64,000 bases of DNA from an uncultured Parabacteroides sp. (GTDB lineage: Bacteria; Bacteroidota; Bacteroidia; Bacteroidales; Tannerellaceae), in assembly GCA_900541965.1 (NCBI GenBank), contig UQLN01000021.1:1-64000 (forward strand). The letters are read 5' to 3'. Made by a program: the position numbers and the translations under genes. The notes under the pieces are model-generated. The model was given only the letters and a program-made list of their open reading frames with translations. It was not told where the DNA came from and did not search any database. This document shows, piece after piece, positions 1 through 9,920 of this stretch; the first letter of the stretch is position 1; every line of letters begins with the position of its first letter.

Positions 1-216
1 AATACGGTACCAACCTTTTCCTTCGGTACAATAGATAAGCATTGCATAATCGCAACCCTGATCCTTTTGAACAAAATGGTATTTGACCCGGGGGAAGAAT
101 CCAATCTTGCGTACATATAAATTACTGATTAACGGTTCCAGCCGATAACTTGCCAGCAAATCTTCCGGAAGGAAAATCAGCCGTTCACCTTTAAAGCCCT
201 CTTTAATCTTTGCCAT
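1..216 (-). CDS. AraC-family transcriptional regulator, N-terminal part (cut by window edge)
   Basis: Seventy-two codons read leftward from an ATG at 216 and run off the window without a stop. The protein begins MAKIKEGFKGERLIFLP and continues through a stretch with FFPRVKYHF and the motif YCTEGKGWYR. This matches the N-terminal sugar-sensing cupin part of Bacteroidales AraC regulators, where a similar YCxEGxGWY motif is usual. The HTH domain would lie outside the window. It diverges from the mannose-6-phosphate isomerase operon, so a local role in sensing mannose or oligosaccharide is likely, but this is inferred from position. Confidence 0.8.
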   Translation of the reverse strand, partial: MAKIKEGFKGERLIFLPEDLLASYRLEPLISNLYVRKIGFFPRVKYHFVQKDQGCDYAMLIYCTEGKGWYRI

Positions 217-380
217 CTTCTAAAATCGTAAGATTGTATAAGTAAATCGGGACAAATGTACTATACCCTTCTGAAATATTGAAATATTTTTGCAAACAAA
301 GAGTCGAATGTATATCATTCAATAAATCGAATGATACAGAAGGATAATTCGGATAGTTAAATCAGGACGAAATAAACAGA
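217..380. promoter_or_regulatory. Divergent control region between AraC regulator and manA operon
   Basis: This 164-bp AT-rich gap separates the two divergent genes. It holds clustered inverted half-sites: GAATG at 306-310 with CATTC at 316-320, and TCATTC at 315-320 with GAATGA at 329-334. Such spaced half-sites suit a dimeric regulator like the neighbouring AraC protein. No clean TTTG/TAnnTTTG pair was found for either gene, so the promoter positions are unknown. Confidence 0.4.
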
Positions 381-2126
381 ATGAGAAAAAGTAATTACGA
401 TAAGGTACCTGCTACATCAGTAGAGGGTATGCTTTGGAAAGGATGGGATTCAATCCGGGAAAAGCTGGCAGAGGAACATGCAAAACGTAAAGGCCGCCAG
501 ATATGGGTTGTTGAATGTTATCAGGGCGTTCACCATAAAGAGTTAATAAGTGAGCTGGAGGCTCTTCAGCCTGATGGGTTTATTGATACGGAAGAACTTT
601 TTAAAACGCAGGAAGAAATAGGTGCAATGACTTATCCCTTCCTTACCGACGACCGCCTGTTCGGATTCCGTGCTCCGTTTTTGTATAAGGATTTTTTGGA
701 TGCCGAAAAGGTGTCTGCCTGCCAAAAGAAGTTAGAGCAGACACAAGGATGGATTATTATATATGGACATGGAGCAGCAGAAATAGTCGCGAATCCGGAT
801 GTTCTATTGTACGCAGATATGGCCCGTTGGGAAATCCAGATGCGTTCGCGCAGGAAAGAAATTAATGGGCTGGGGGTAAACAATAAAGATGAGGCTCCTT
901 CTTTCCATTATAAACGTGGTTACTTTATCGATTGGAATGTTTGTGATGCACTGAAGAAAAAGTTGTTGCCGAAAGTGGATTACTGGCTGGATACCCATCA
1001 GCCGGGGCATCCTAAAATGATTACCGGGGATACCTTGAAAGAGGGATTGGAGAAAACGGCCCATACCCCTTTCCGTGTTGTCCCATTCTTCGATCCGGCT
1101 CCGTGGGGCGGACAATGGATGAAAGAAGTTTGCGATTTGGATAAAAAGCAGGAGAACTTCGGTTGGTGTTTTGACTGTGTGCCGGAGGAAAACAGCCTTT
1201 ACCTGAAAGTATCGGGTGAACTGTTTGAAATGCCTTCCAATAATCTGGTGTTTTATAAAACAAGAGAATTGTTAGGCGGTCCGGTTGAAGCACGGTTCGG
1301 GCAGGATTTTCCGATACGTTTCGACTTTCTGGATACCATGGGGGGCGGCAATTTGAGCCTGCAAGTGCATCCTACCACCCAGTATATCCGTGATACGTTC
1401 GGTATTTATTATACGCAGGATGAAAGTTATTACCTGTTGGATGCGGAAGAAAATGCAACTGTTTATTTAGGCCTGAAGACCGGAGTCGATCCGGAAGAAA
1501 TGATTGCTGCCCTAAACGAGTCGCAGGAAACCGGAAAAGCATTCGATACGGAAAAATATATCAATAAGTGGCCAGCCAAGCGTCATGACCATTATCTGAT
1601 TCCGGCAGGAACGATTCATTGTTCCGGTGCTGGAGCCATGGTATTAGAGATTAGCGCTACTCCCAGTATCTTCACATTCAAACTATGGGACTGGGGACGT
1701 TTAGGGCTGGATGGCTTGCCTCGTCCGATTAATATCGGGCATGGTTCACACGTAATCCAATGGGAGCGCCAGACCGATTTTGTTCGCCATCACTTGATTA
1801 ACCAGGTGGAAATGGTAGCAGAAGGCGATGGATGGCGTGAAGAACAAACCGGTTTGCATGAAAATGAATTTATCGAAACCCGCCGGCATTGGTTTACGGA
1901 TATCGTTCCCCATGATACGGACGGAGGAGTAAATGTCCTGAATGTGATAAAAGGGGACGAACTGATTGTGGAAAGTCCTACGAATGCTTTTAAACCGTTT
2001 GTTGTCCATTATGCGGAAACGTTTATTGTACCGGCATGTGTCGGTCAGTATACGATCCGTCCTTATGGTTCTTCCGTTGGAAAATATTGCGGTACGATCA
2101 AGGCATATGTGCGGTTCAGACAATAA
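381..2126 (+). CDS. manA: Class I mannose-6-phosphate isomerase with N-terminal kinase-like domain
   Basis: It would interconvert mannose 6-phosphate and fructose 6-phosphate in the cytoplasm, feeding freed mannose into glycolysis. The isomerase part fills roughly residues 230-581. The zinc-site motif SLQVHP places Q328 and H330, and a second cupin strand reads HDHYLIPAGTIHCSG. At 581 residues it is much longer than the roughly 320-390 of ordinary ManA. The extra N-terminal 230 residues resemble a P-loop (uridine-kinase-like) fold seen in other Bacteroidetes homologues, although I see no clear Walker A. It heads an operon with a ROK kinase, a GH92, a transporter and a GH38, which fits mannose catabolism. 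Confidence 0.85.
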   Translation: MRKSNYDKVPATSVEGMLWKGWDSIREKLAEEHAKRKGRQIWVVECYQGVHHKELISELEALQPDGFIDTEELFKTQEEIGAMTYPFLTDDRLFGFRAPFLYKDFLDAEKVSACQKKLEQTQGWIIIYGHGAAEIVANPDVLLYADMARWEIQMRSRRKEINGLGVNNKDEAPSFHYKRGYFIDWNVCDALKKKLLPKVDYWLDTHQPGHPKMITGDTLKEGLEKTAHTPFRVVPFFDPAPWGGQWMKEVCDLDKKQENFGWCFDCVPEENSLYLKVSGELFEMPSNNLVFYKTRELLGGPVEARFGQDFPIRFDFLDTMGGGNLSLQVHPTTQYIRDTFGIYYTQDESYYLLDAEENATVYLGLKTGVDPEEMIAALNESQETGKAFDTEKYINKWPAKRHDHYLIPAGTIHCSGAGAMVLEISATPSIFTFKLWDWGRLGLDGLPRPINIGHGSHVIQWERQTDFVRHHLINQVEMVAEGDGWREEQTGLHENEFIETRRHWFTDIVPHDTDGGVNVLNVIKGDELIVESPTNAFKPFVVHYAETFIVPACVGQYTIRPYGSSVGKYCGTIKAYVRFRQ

Positions 2127-2149
2127 ATAATGAAGAAAGGGCATAATCT

Positions 2150-3241
2150 ATGTATATAAATGACAGTCGTATAGTAATGACATTAGATGCAGGAGGTACG
2201 AATTTTGTATTTTCTGCTATCCAGGGAGGGAGAGAGGTAGTAGCACCGGTGACTTTTCAGGCGAAAGCTTGTAATTTGGAGTTGTGTTTAGATAGTTTGG
2301 CAAATGGATTTAAAATAGTTCAGGAGCATTTGTCTGAGCCACCGGTTGCTATTAGCTTCGCTTTCCCCGGACCTGCCGATTATGAGGCAGGGATAATCGG
2401 GGATCTTCCTAACTTTCCCTGTTTCCGGGGAGGTGTGGCATTAGGCCCGTTCCTTGAAAATCTCTTTGGCATACCTGTTTTTATCAATAATGACGGGAAC
2501 TTATTTGCTTACGGAGAAGCACTGGCTGGTGCACTGCCGGAATTGAATCATCGATTGGAAACGGCAGGGAGCAAGAAACGGTATAAAAATCTTTTAGGCG
2601 TTACTTTAGGCACAGGTTTTGGTGCCGGAGTTGTGATTAACGGTGAACTTTTATCCGGTGATAATGGTGCCGGGGGAGATGTTTGGTGTTTGCGGAATAG
2701 AAAATATCCGGATTATATTGTGGAAGAAAGTGTAAGTATCCGTGCCGTGAAACGGGTGTATGCAGAACAATCCGGAGACTTGTCCGATAAAACGCCCAAA
2801 GAAATATTCGATATCGCCGAAGGGCTTTGCCCGGGGAACAAAGAAGCTGCAATTGCTTCTTTTGCAGAAATGGGAGAACTGGCAGGAGAGGCGATAGCAT
2901 CTGCAATTACTTTGATTGATGGTATCGTTGTTATAGGAGGCGGTTTATCGGGGGCATCCAAATATATTCTTCCGTCTTTGCTGGCTAATTTGAATAGTAC
3001 GATCGGTATGATGGATGGAAGCCGGTTCGGACGTATACAAATGAAAGCGTTCAATCTGGATGATGAGGAAGAATTTGCCCGCTTTGCAAAAGGTGAAGCT
3101 TTGAAAATACCTGTTCCCGGATGTAATACTTTAGTGGATTATGATCCGATGAAACGAATAGGCGTGACTGTCAGTAAGCAAGGTGCAAGCCGTTCTATTG
3201 CAATGGGTGCCTATGTTTATGCATTGAATCATTTAAAATAA
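2150..3241 (+). CDS. ROK-family sugar kinase
   Basis: This 363-residue protein has the ROK/ASKHA phosphate-binding start LDAGGTNFVFSAI (residues 12-24), a SFAFPGPADYEAG segment, the catalytic region INNDGN and the second phosphate loop LGTGFGAGV. The usual ROK zinc motif CxCGxxGCxE is absent, as in some Bacteroidales ROK proteins. It follows the isomerase by 23 bp in the same operon. A natural role is ATP-dependent phosphorylation of mannose (or another hexose) before isomerisation. The exact sugar cannot be read from the sequence. Confidence 0.8.
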   Translation: MYINDSRIVMTLDAGGTNFVFSAIQGGREVVAPVTFQAKACNLELCLDSLANGFKIVQEHLSEPPVAISFAFPGPADYEAGIIGDLPNFPCFRGGVALGPFLENLFGIPVFINNDGNLFAYGEALAGALPELNHRLETAGSKKRYKNLLGVTLGTGFGAGVVINGELLSGDNGAGGDVWCLRNRKYPDYIVEESVSIRAVKRVYAEQSGDLSDKTPKEIFDIAEGLCPGNKEAAIASFAEMGELAGEAIASAITLIDGIVVIGGGLSGASKYILPSLLANLNSTIGMMDGSRFGRIQMKAFNLDDEEEFARFAKGEALKIPVPGCNTLVDYDPMKRIGVTVSKQGASRSIAMGAYVYALNHLK

Positions 3242-3259
3242 ATAAAGAATATAAATACC

Positions 3260-5623
3260 ATGATACATAAAATAACAGGAGGATTATTGTTTTCTCTTCT
3301 TTTGGGTATTACAGCCTGTTCTGTTTCAGAAAAGAATACCTCGCTTGAAGAATTAAGCCAGTATGTGGAGCCTCGTATTGGAACTGCACATTGCCGTTGG
3401 TTCCATTTTACTCCCGGCGCTATGCCTTTTGGTATGGCTAAACCGGCTCCTTCTACGAATGGGCATATAGGAAATAAGTCTGGTTGGGAAGCTACAGGAT
3501 ATGATTATCGGGATAATACAATAGAAGGTTTTCCTTGCCTGCATGAGTTTCAGATAGGTGGAATTGTATTGATGCCGACTTGTGGCACGCTGAAAACCGT
3601 TCCTGGAGCTGTAGGGGATACGACTGGCACAGGCTACCGTTCCCGCTTTGACCGGAAGGATGAGATTGCAACGGCAGGGTATTACTCTGTTCTTCTAAAA
3701 GACTATTCAATTCGTGCAGAATTGACAGCTACGCCTCGTGTTGCTTTTCAACGATTTACATTTCCGGCAGGAAATGATAACCATATTCTTTTTGATATAG
3801 GAAACCGTCAGGGAGAAAGTGGTGCCGTAAAAGATGCCAGTGTGGAACTCAAACCGGATGGACGGATAGAAGGTTGGGTAATCACGGAACCGGAATATGT
3901 AAAGAAATATCAGAAGGGCGCAACGGTTCCTTTATATTTTTCTGCGGTACTGGATAAAGAACCTTCTGAATATGGTGTCTTTAATGGAGAAAATATACAG
4001 GCCGACCGAAAAGAAACTTCAGGAGCAGGTGCCGGTTTATATTTGACATTCCGGACGGAAAAAGAAGAAAGCGTAACAGCTAAGGTCGGTTTGTCTTATA
4101 CTTCTGTGGAGAATGCGCGTTTGAATCTGGATGCAGAAGCGGAAACTCTATCTTTTGATGATGCTCTGGAACTTTCTCATAAAACTTGGGAAGAATATTT
4201 AGGGCGTATCCGGGTAGAAACTCAGGTGAAAGAAAATAAGGTGAAGTTTTATACCGGTTTATATCATGCGCTGTTAGGAAGAGGTCTTGCGAGTGATATA
4301 AATGGGGCTTATCCTCGCCATGACGGTACTGTCGGACAGATTCCTTTGCAGGATGGAAAACCGGTACATAATCTATATAATACGGATGCCGCCTGGGGAG
4401 CGCAATGGAATTTGTCACAACTCTGGGCATTAGCTTATCCTGAATACTATTCGGATTATGTAAGTAGTCATTTGTTGGTTTACCAGGATGCCGGTTGGCT
4501 GGCAGACGGTATCGCTAATAGCCGGTATGTTTCGGGAGTCGGGACAAACTTGTTGAGCACAATTATTGCAGGAGCTTATCAATGTGGTATTCGGGATTTT
4601 GATATAAAGAAAGGATATGAGGCTTGCTTGAAAAATGAACTGGATGGGGAAAAACGTCCGTTAGGTGCAGGTAAAGTAGATACCCGTGAATTTGTAAAAT
4701 ATGGTTATGTCCCTCATTTGGAAGATGGCGACGGTCCTCATGAAGCATTTATGTTCTCTGCTTCCCATACGTTGGAATACTCTTATAGTGCCTGGGCGCT
4801 GGCTCAATGGGCTAAACAATTGGGGAAGACTGAAGATTATAACCGTTTGATGGATTTGTCGAAAGGTTGGGAACGGATTTATGATCCGTCCGTAAATTTC
4901 GTCCGTCCTAAAAAGAAAGACGGTTCGTTTATCGATAAGTTTGAACCGATGGAGGTCTGGAGAGGATTCCAGGAAGGTAATGCCTGGCAATATACATTTT
5001 ATGTGCCTCATGATGTAAAAGGATTGGCAGGGAAAGTTGGAATCGATGTTTTCAACCAACGGTTGGACAGTATCTTTACCGTATCACGGAAGCTTATTTT
5101 TAGCGGAGGAAAGGAAGTTGGAGCTTTTGCCGGCTTGCAGACTTTGTATAACCATGGCAACCAGCCTTGTTTGCATATTTCATGGATGTTTAATGAAGCA
5201 GGACGTCCGTCTTTGACACAGAAATGGGTGCGTGCCATACTGAATGAGTTTTATGGTATAGATGGCATTCATGGATATGGGTACGGACAAGATGAAGATC
5301 AGGGACAGCTTGGTGCCTGGTATGTTATAGCCTCTATGGGATTATTTGATATAAAAGGATTGACTGATGAACAACCGGGTTTTGCGTTAGGCAGTCCATT
5401 GTTTGACAAGATTACGGTTTCCTTGAATAACCGATACTATCAGGGAAAAGAATTTGTGATTGAAACAAAGAATAATAATCTGCAAAATGATTATATACAA
5501 TCGATGAACCTGAATGGTAAAGTCTGGACAGATACCCATATCCCGTTTGAGGCTATTATTAATGGAGGACATTTGATAATGGAAATGGGCAGCCAGCCGA
5601 GAGATGTATATACAAATAACTAA
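3260..5623 (+). CDS. GH92 alpha-mannosidase lipoprotein (Gln at general-acid position)
   Basis: This 787-residue protein begins with a lipoprotein signal ending ITAC (Cys20), so it is probably anchored at the outer membrane. The GH92 pattern is complete: an N-terminal beta-sandwich with YVEPRIGTA, then an (alpha/alpha)6 barrel. The calcium/base region reads QDEDQGQ, with Asp678 and Asp680. The general-acid loop reads NHGNQP with Gln635 where the exo-alpha-1,2-mannosidases of the family have Glu. The fold and family call are firm. The substrate is open: Gln here would suit a good leaving group such as mannosyl phosphate. It is the third gene of the manA operon. Confidence 0.9.
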   Translation: MIHKITGGLLFSLLLGITACSVSEKNTSLEELSQYVEPRIGTAHCRWFHFTPGAMPFGMAKPAPSTNGHIGNKSGWEATGYDYRDNTIEGFPCLHEFQIGGIVLMPTCGTLKTVPGAVGDTTGTGYRSRFDRKDEIATAGYYSVLLKDYSIRAELTATPRVAFQRFTFPAGNDNHILFDIGNRQGESGAVKDASVELKPDGRIEGWVITEPEYVKKYQKGATVPLYFSAVLDKEPSEYGVFNGENIQADRKETSGAGAGLYLTFRTEKEESVTAKVGLSYTSVENARLNLDAEAETLSFDDALELSHKTWEEYLGRIRVETQVKENKVKFYTGLYHALLGRGLASDINGAYPRHDGTVGQIPLQDGKPVHNLYNTDAAWGAQWNLSQLWALAYPEYYSDYVSSHLLVYQDAGWLADGIANSRYVSGVGTNLLSTIIAGAYQCGIRDFDIKKGYEACLKNELDGEKRPLGAGKVDTREFVKYGYVPHLEDGDGPHEAFMFSASHTLEYSYSAWALAQWAKQLGKTEDYNRLMDLSKGWERIYDPSVNFVRPKKKDGSFIDKFEPMEVWRGFQEGNAWQYTFYVPHDVKGLAGKVGIDVFNQRLDSIFTVSRKLIFSGGKEVGAFAGLQTLYNHGNQPCLHISWMFNEAGRPSLTQKWVRAILNEFYGIDGIHGYGYGQDEDQGQLGAWYVIASMGLFDIKGLTDEQPGFALGSPLFDKITVSLNNRYYQGKEFVIETKNNNLQNDYIQSMNLNGKVWTDTHIPFEAIINGGHLIMEMGSQPRDVYTNN

Positions 5624-5632
5624 ATCTGTATT

Positions 5633-6790
5633 ATGGAAGCTCAATTGAATCAATATACGAAATCCGGTTCCGCTATTTTCCCTATTTTATTCGGTTTCTT
5701 TATCATGGGGTTTGTAGATGTTGTGGGAATTGCTACAAACTATGTGAAAATGGATTTCGGCTTGTCAGATACGTTGGCAAACTTACTGCCTATGATGGTA
5801 TTTCTTTGGTTTGCCTTATTCTCAATTCCGACCGGTATTTGGATGGGGCGGCATGGTCGGAGGAAAACTGTGGTAATTGCTTTTGCCATTACCGCAGTGG
5901 CCATGCTGATACCCCTCTTTTTCTATGATTTCATTTGTATTTTGCTTGCCTTTGCCTTACTTGGCATAGGCAATACAATCTTGCAAGTTTCTTTGAACCC
6001 GATGGTAGCTCAGGTGGTCAATCCGGGAAAAGTAACAAGTGTTCTGACGTTAGGACAGTTTATTAAGGCGATTTCTTCTTTTTTAGGTCCGATTATTGCA
6101 GGGGTAGCCTCTTCTTTCTGGGGAGATTGGAAATTGATCTTTATTGTCTATTCCTTGACCTCGTTATTATCCATTTTATGGTTGGTGATAGCTATCCCGA
6201 AAGACGAACGGAGGGAAGAGTCTGATGCCTCTTTTGCATCGACCTTGTTTTTATTTAAAGACACAAAAATATTGATGCTGTTTTTAGGTATTTTGTGTAT
6301 TGTGGGTATAGATGTAGGATTGAATACTACTATCCCTAAATTGTTGATGGAAAAGGTGAATATACCGTTGCATGAAGCAGGGTTGGGGACAAGTCTGTAT
6401 TTTGCTGCCCGTACAGGCGGTTCTTTTTTGGGTGCTATCTTATTGGCAAAGTTGCCGGCTCGCCCGTTCTTGCGGATAAGCATGTTGTTGGCGATTATCG
6501 CTTTTATAGGATTGCTGGTTTCGGATGTATTGTGGATGATGGGCGCAATGATTGTGGTTGTGGGGTTAGCTTGCTCAAATGTCTTTTCTATCCTGTTTTC
6601 ATTCGCATTGGAGCATAAGCCGGAACAGTCTAACGAAGTTTCAGCCCTGATGATTATGGGGGTATCGGGGGGAGCGTTGATTACTCCCTGCATGGGAGGT
6701 CTTGCAGATGCTTTCGGTCAGGTTGCTGGTTTGATACTCCTGTTAGTGTGCATGTTTTATATAGGTTTCATATCATTAAAAACACAATAA
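5633..6790 (+). CDS. MFS sugar transporter
   Basis: The 385-residue protein is almost wholly hydrophobic, with about twelve membrane spans. The loop between spans 2 and 3 carries the MFS signature GIWMGRHGRRK. It sits 9 bp after the GH92 gene and 1 bp before the GH38 gene. In this setting it is most simply the inner-membrane importer for mannose or a small manno-oligosaccharide. The sequence alone does not identify the substrate. Confidence 0.85.
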   Translation: MEAQLNQYTKSGSAIFPILFGFFIMGFVDVVGIATNYVKMDFGLSDTLANLLPMMVFLWFALFSIPTGIWMGRHGRRKTVVIAFAITAVAMLIPLFFYDFICILLAFALLGIGNTILQVSLNPMVAQVVNPGKVTSVLTLGQFIKAISSFLGPIIAGVASSFWGDWKLIFIVYSLTSLLSILWLVIAIPKDERREESDASFASTLFLFKDTKILMLFLGILCIVGIDVGLNTTIPKLLMEKVNIPLHEAGLGTSLYFAARTGGSFLGAILLAKLPARPFLRISMLLAIIAFIGLLVSDVLWMMGAMIVVVGLACSNVFSILFSFALEHKPEQSNEVSALMIMGVSGGALITPCMGGLADAFGQVAGLILLLVCMFYIGFISLKTQ

Positions 6791-6791
6791 A

Positions 6792-9683
6792 ATGAGAAAA
6801 CGAGGTTTGTTATTAGTTGGAATGGCAATCATGGCAAGTGTATTTGCTATTCAGGCTTCTCCGGATTTTTCGGGAGTTAAAGTCCGAACGTTGCCTGCTG
6901 TCTATAAATCGAAAGGAGGATTGACACAGAAGGTAGAAATATCCGTTAAACATGAAGGCGAGCCGGCAATGGCTACGGTTCAGTTTGATGGGCAAAACCG
7001 GAAAATAAAACTGCTTCCCGGGGATAATGTGCTGGTTTTTGAAATACCGCAGGTTCAGTCTGCGAGAGAAATACCATTGGTGTTTACGTCCGGAAAGGAG
7101 AAGGAAACTTCTTCTGTAACAGTAGAGCCAGCCCGTCACTGGCAGATGAATATGGTTCAGCATACGCATACGGATATAGGATATACCCGTTCGCAAATGG
7201 AAATATTGGCGGAGCATCTTCGTTATATCGATTATGCACTGGATTATTGCGATGCAACGGATAATTATCCGGATTTTGCCAAGTTTCGTTGGACTTGCGA
7301 AATTTCCTGGGCGGTTAGCGAATATCTGAAATGCCGTCCTGCCGAACAGATTGCCCGTTTGAAACAGCGGGTGAAAGAGGGACGTATAGAGTTGGCAACC
7401 ATGTATCTGAATTTTGATGAGTTGCCCGACGAGCAAACGCTTGCTGCTTCCTTATATCCATTAAAACAGTTCAGGGAAAATGGAATGCGTGCCGAACTTG
7501 CCATGCAAGATGATGTGAATGGTATCGGTTGGTGCTTTAGTGAGTATTTTGCGGATGCGGGAGTAAAATATGTCAATATGGGGACACATGGTCACCGCGC
7601 ATTGATCTGTTTTGATAAACCGACTGTCTTTTGGTGGGAGTCTCCTTCCGGTAAGAAAGTTTTGACCTATCGTGCCGAACATTATAATCAGGGAAACTTT
7701 TTCGGTATACATACAGATAATTTTGAACAGTTCGAAGAACGGGTATTGGCTTATTTGGACCAAATGCAGGCAAAAAATTATCCGTATGATATTCTTGCGG
7801 CACAACATTCCGGATATTTTACAGACAATGCACCTCCATCAACGAAGAGCTGTGAGATGTTGAAGAAATGGAACGATAAATATGAATGGCCGAAATTACG
7901 TACGGCTGTAGCCAGCGAGTTCTTTAAAATAGTAGAAACTCAGTATGCAGACCAGATACAGACAATCCGTGGTGCATGGCCTGATTGGTGGACAGACGGT
8001 TTTGCATCTGGTGCCCGCGAAGCTGCAATTTCACGTGTGACTCATTCTGATATTATTTCCAATCAGGCAGGACTTTCTTTCGCAAAAATGATGGGAGCAA
8101 AGTTGCCTGTGAATATCAATGAGCAAATTGACAATATTAATAAAGCATTATTGTTTTACGATGAACATACATTCGGCCATAGTGAAAGCGTTCGCAATCC
8201 CTATGGATTGGAAACTTGGGAACAACGTTCTTTAAAGCAGTCATATGCCTGGGAAGCTTACCGCCACTCCGGATTGTTAGGGGAGGCGACATTGGGTATC
8301 CTTCAATCGTTCGTTCCTAAAAGTAATGTACCCTCAATTGCTGTATTCAATACCTTGAATTGGAGTTATAGCGGCATAGCAAAAGCTTATATCGACCATC
8401 AGATTTTACCTTTGGATAAAGATTTTGAAATAGTCGATGCACAAGGTAATGTGATACCTGCACAAGCAGGAGAAAATCGTTCGGACGGAACTTATTGGAG
8501 TTTGTATGTAAAAGATGTACCGGCATTAGGATATGCTCAATATTATATAAAGGTAAAGAATTCTCCACGTCCGGAAATGAAAACTCTTCCGGCATTGGAG
8601 CAAACACATGTGGAAAATCCTTGGTATGCTATAGATTTTAATATCAGGAAAGGTACGATTAGTAAATTATTCGATAAAGAATTGAATAAACAATTAACAA
8701 CTCCGAATGCGGAGTGGGAGATGGGGGAATTTATTTATGAGATCATCGATAGCCGCCATCCGATGGAACAATATCGGGCTCCTCAGTTCTTACGTCGCCG
8801 TCCGGAAAAGATTCGTTTTGAACGATATGAGCAAGGTCCTATTTGGGATACTTATCGTTTCCGTGGAGAAACTGTTGCCGGCCGTGAACCGAATAATTTG
8901 ATGGTTGAATTTCGTGTGTTTAATGTTGCTAAGAAAATAGAAGTCGTTTATCGTTTACGTAAGAAAGCTGTAACAGATCCGGAAGCAGTCTACATATCTT
9001 TCCCGTTCGAAGTGGAAAAAGGAAAGATTCATTTAGATGTACCGGGCGGAACAATAGAAGCTGGTGTAGATCAGATCCCGGGTTCGTCTAATGATTGGTA
9101 TACCGTACAGAACTTTGCAACGGCACGAAATGGTGAGTCACAGGTTGTGATGGGTAGCCAGGAAATCCCTTTGATGCAGTTTGGTGCAATTAATACCGGA
9201 CGTTATAAGGCGGGTGCAGTTCCCCAATCGACAAACATGTATTCATGGCCTATGAATAATTATTGGGTAACAAACTTTAATGCGGATCAAATGGGAGAAT
9301 TACAATGGAGTTATTTCATTAATTCATCAAAAGATAATTCGATTGAGTATGCAACCAAGTTTGCCTGGGAGAATAGAATCCCATTCCTGACTCGTGTACT
9401 ACCGGCTGGTAATAAGGAAACAGCTATTGTACAATCTGCTTCTATTTTTAATATTGTTCCGGAGAATATTCTATTAGTGAATATGAAGCCTGTAGAAGGT
9501 GAAAATGCGGTTATGCTTCAACTTCGCGAAATAGGAGGTAAGTCTTGTCAATTTGCTGTTACTTCAGATAAGGTAAACTTTAAAAAACTAGTAGTTTGTG
9601 ATGTGGTGGGTGAACCGGTTTCTTCTAATTCTTCATTAGCATTTGCACCGTGGGAAAATAAATTTATAAAATTATCCTGGTAG
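6792..9683 (+). CDS. GH38 alpha-mannosidase
   Basis: This 963-residue protein has a signal peptide ending near IQAS. It carries the GH38 zinc-site motif HTHTDIGY (H126, D128) and the nucleophile region MQDDVNG (Asp240/241). Further on it has EHTFGHSES, which likely supplies another zinc ligand, and a large C-terminal beta domain. GH38 enzymes are retaining, zinc-dependent mannosidases that cut alpha-1,3, alpha-1,6 or alpha-1,2 linkages. The protein is probably periplasmic. It ends the manA operon and complements the GH92 enzymes, which mostly take terminal mannose from non-reducing ends. Confidence 0.92.
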   Translation: MRKRGLLLVGMAIMASVFAIQASPDFSGVKVRTLPAVYKSKGGLTQKVEISVKHEGEPAMATVQFDGQNRKIKLLPGDNVLVFEIPQVQSAREIPLVFTSGKEKETSSVTVEPARHWQMNMVQHTHTDIGYTRSQMEILAEHLRYIDYALDYCDATDNYPDFAKFRWTCEISWAVSEYLKCRPAEQIARLKQRVKEGRIELATMYLNFDELPDEQTLAASLYPLKQFRENGMRAELAMQDDVNGIGWCFSEYFADAGVKYVNMGTHGHRALICFDKPTVFWWESPSGKKVLTYRAEHYNQGNFFGIHTDNFEQFEERVLAYLDQMQAKNYPYDILAAQHSGYFTDNAPPSTKSCEMLKKWNDKYEWPKLRTAVASEFFKIVETQYADQIQTIRGAWPDWWTDGFASGAREAAISRVTHSDIISNQAGLSFAKMMGAKLPVNINEQIDNINKALLFYDEHTFGHSESVRNPYGLETWEQRSLKQSYAWEAYRHSGLLGEATLGILQSFVPKSNVPSIAVFNTLNWSYSGIAKAYIDHQILPLDKDFEIVDAQGNVIPAQAGENRSDGTYWSLYVKDVPALGYAQYYIKVKNSPRPEMKTLPALEQTHVENPWYAIDFNIRKGTISKLFDKELNKQLTTPNAEWEMGEFIYEIIDSRHPMEQYRAPQFLRRRPEKIRFERYEQGPIWDTYRFRGETVAGREPNNLMVEFRVFNVAKKIEVVYRLRKKAVTDPEAVYISFPFEVEKGKIHLDVPGGTIEAGVDQIPGSSNDWYTVQNFATARNGESQVVMGSQEIPLMQFGAINTGRYKAGAVPQSTNMYSWPMNNYWVTNFNADQMGELQWSYFINSSKDNSIEYATKFAWENRIPFLTRVLPAGNKETAIVQSASIFNIVPENILLVNMKPVEGENAVMLQLREIGGKSCQFAVTSDKVNFKKLVVCDVVGEPVSSNSSLAFAPWENKFIKLSW

Positions 9684-9755
9684 ATATTTTTTAAAAAAAA
9701 GGAAAATAGGACAGAGTTCAGATAGAACTAAGATAATTTTGGACGATGTTCTCAT

Positions 9756-9824
9756 AAATATAGCATCCCTACTGACAGTTATATGTTAAAAAAAGCATAA
9801 CAATCAGTCAGGGATGCTATATTT
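9756..9824 (+). terminator. Hairpin terminator after the manA-GH38 operon
   Basis: A 15-bp stem pairs the TATAGCATCCCT side at 9756-9770 with its complement at 9810-9824; a second imperfect inner stem and an A-rich loop lie between. There is no long U-run, so it may rely on structure or work in both directions. It lies inside the candidate invertible segment and would insulate the sigma gene from read-through in either orientation. Confidence 0.6.
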
Positions 9825-9912
9825 GTACCTCAAATATGGAATAATGAGGTATATGTATGGACAGAAATAGTAATGTGTTTTAGTTAGTTTTTAGTTTATT
9901 GGGAAATTTTTC

Positions 9913-9920
9913 TATATTTG
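9913..9920 (+). promoter_or_regulatory. Bacteroidetes -7 box for the sigma-FecR operon
   Basis: TATATTTG fits TAnnTTTG. The -33 region about 20 bp upstream is TTTT rather than TTTG. The right inverted-repeat arm would lie at the very start of the transcript, as at other invertible promoters. Confidence 0.55.

Noticed and set aside
7672..7863. Short frames lying inside the large enzyme and receptor genes on either strand
   Set aside because: They have no motifs or start signals of their own and are covered by well-supported genes.
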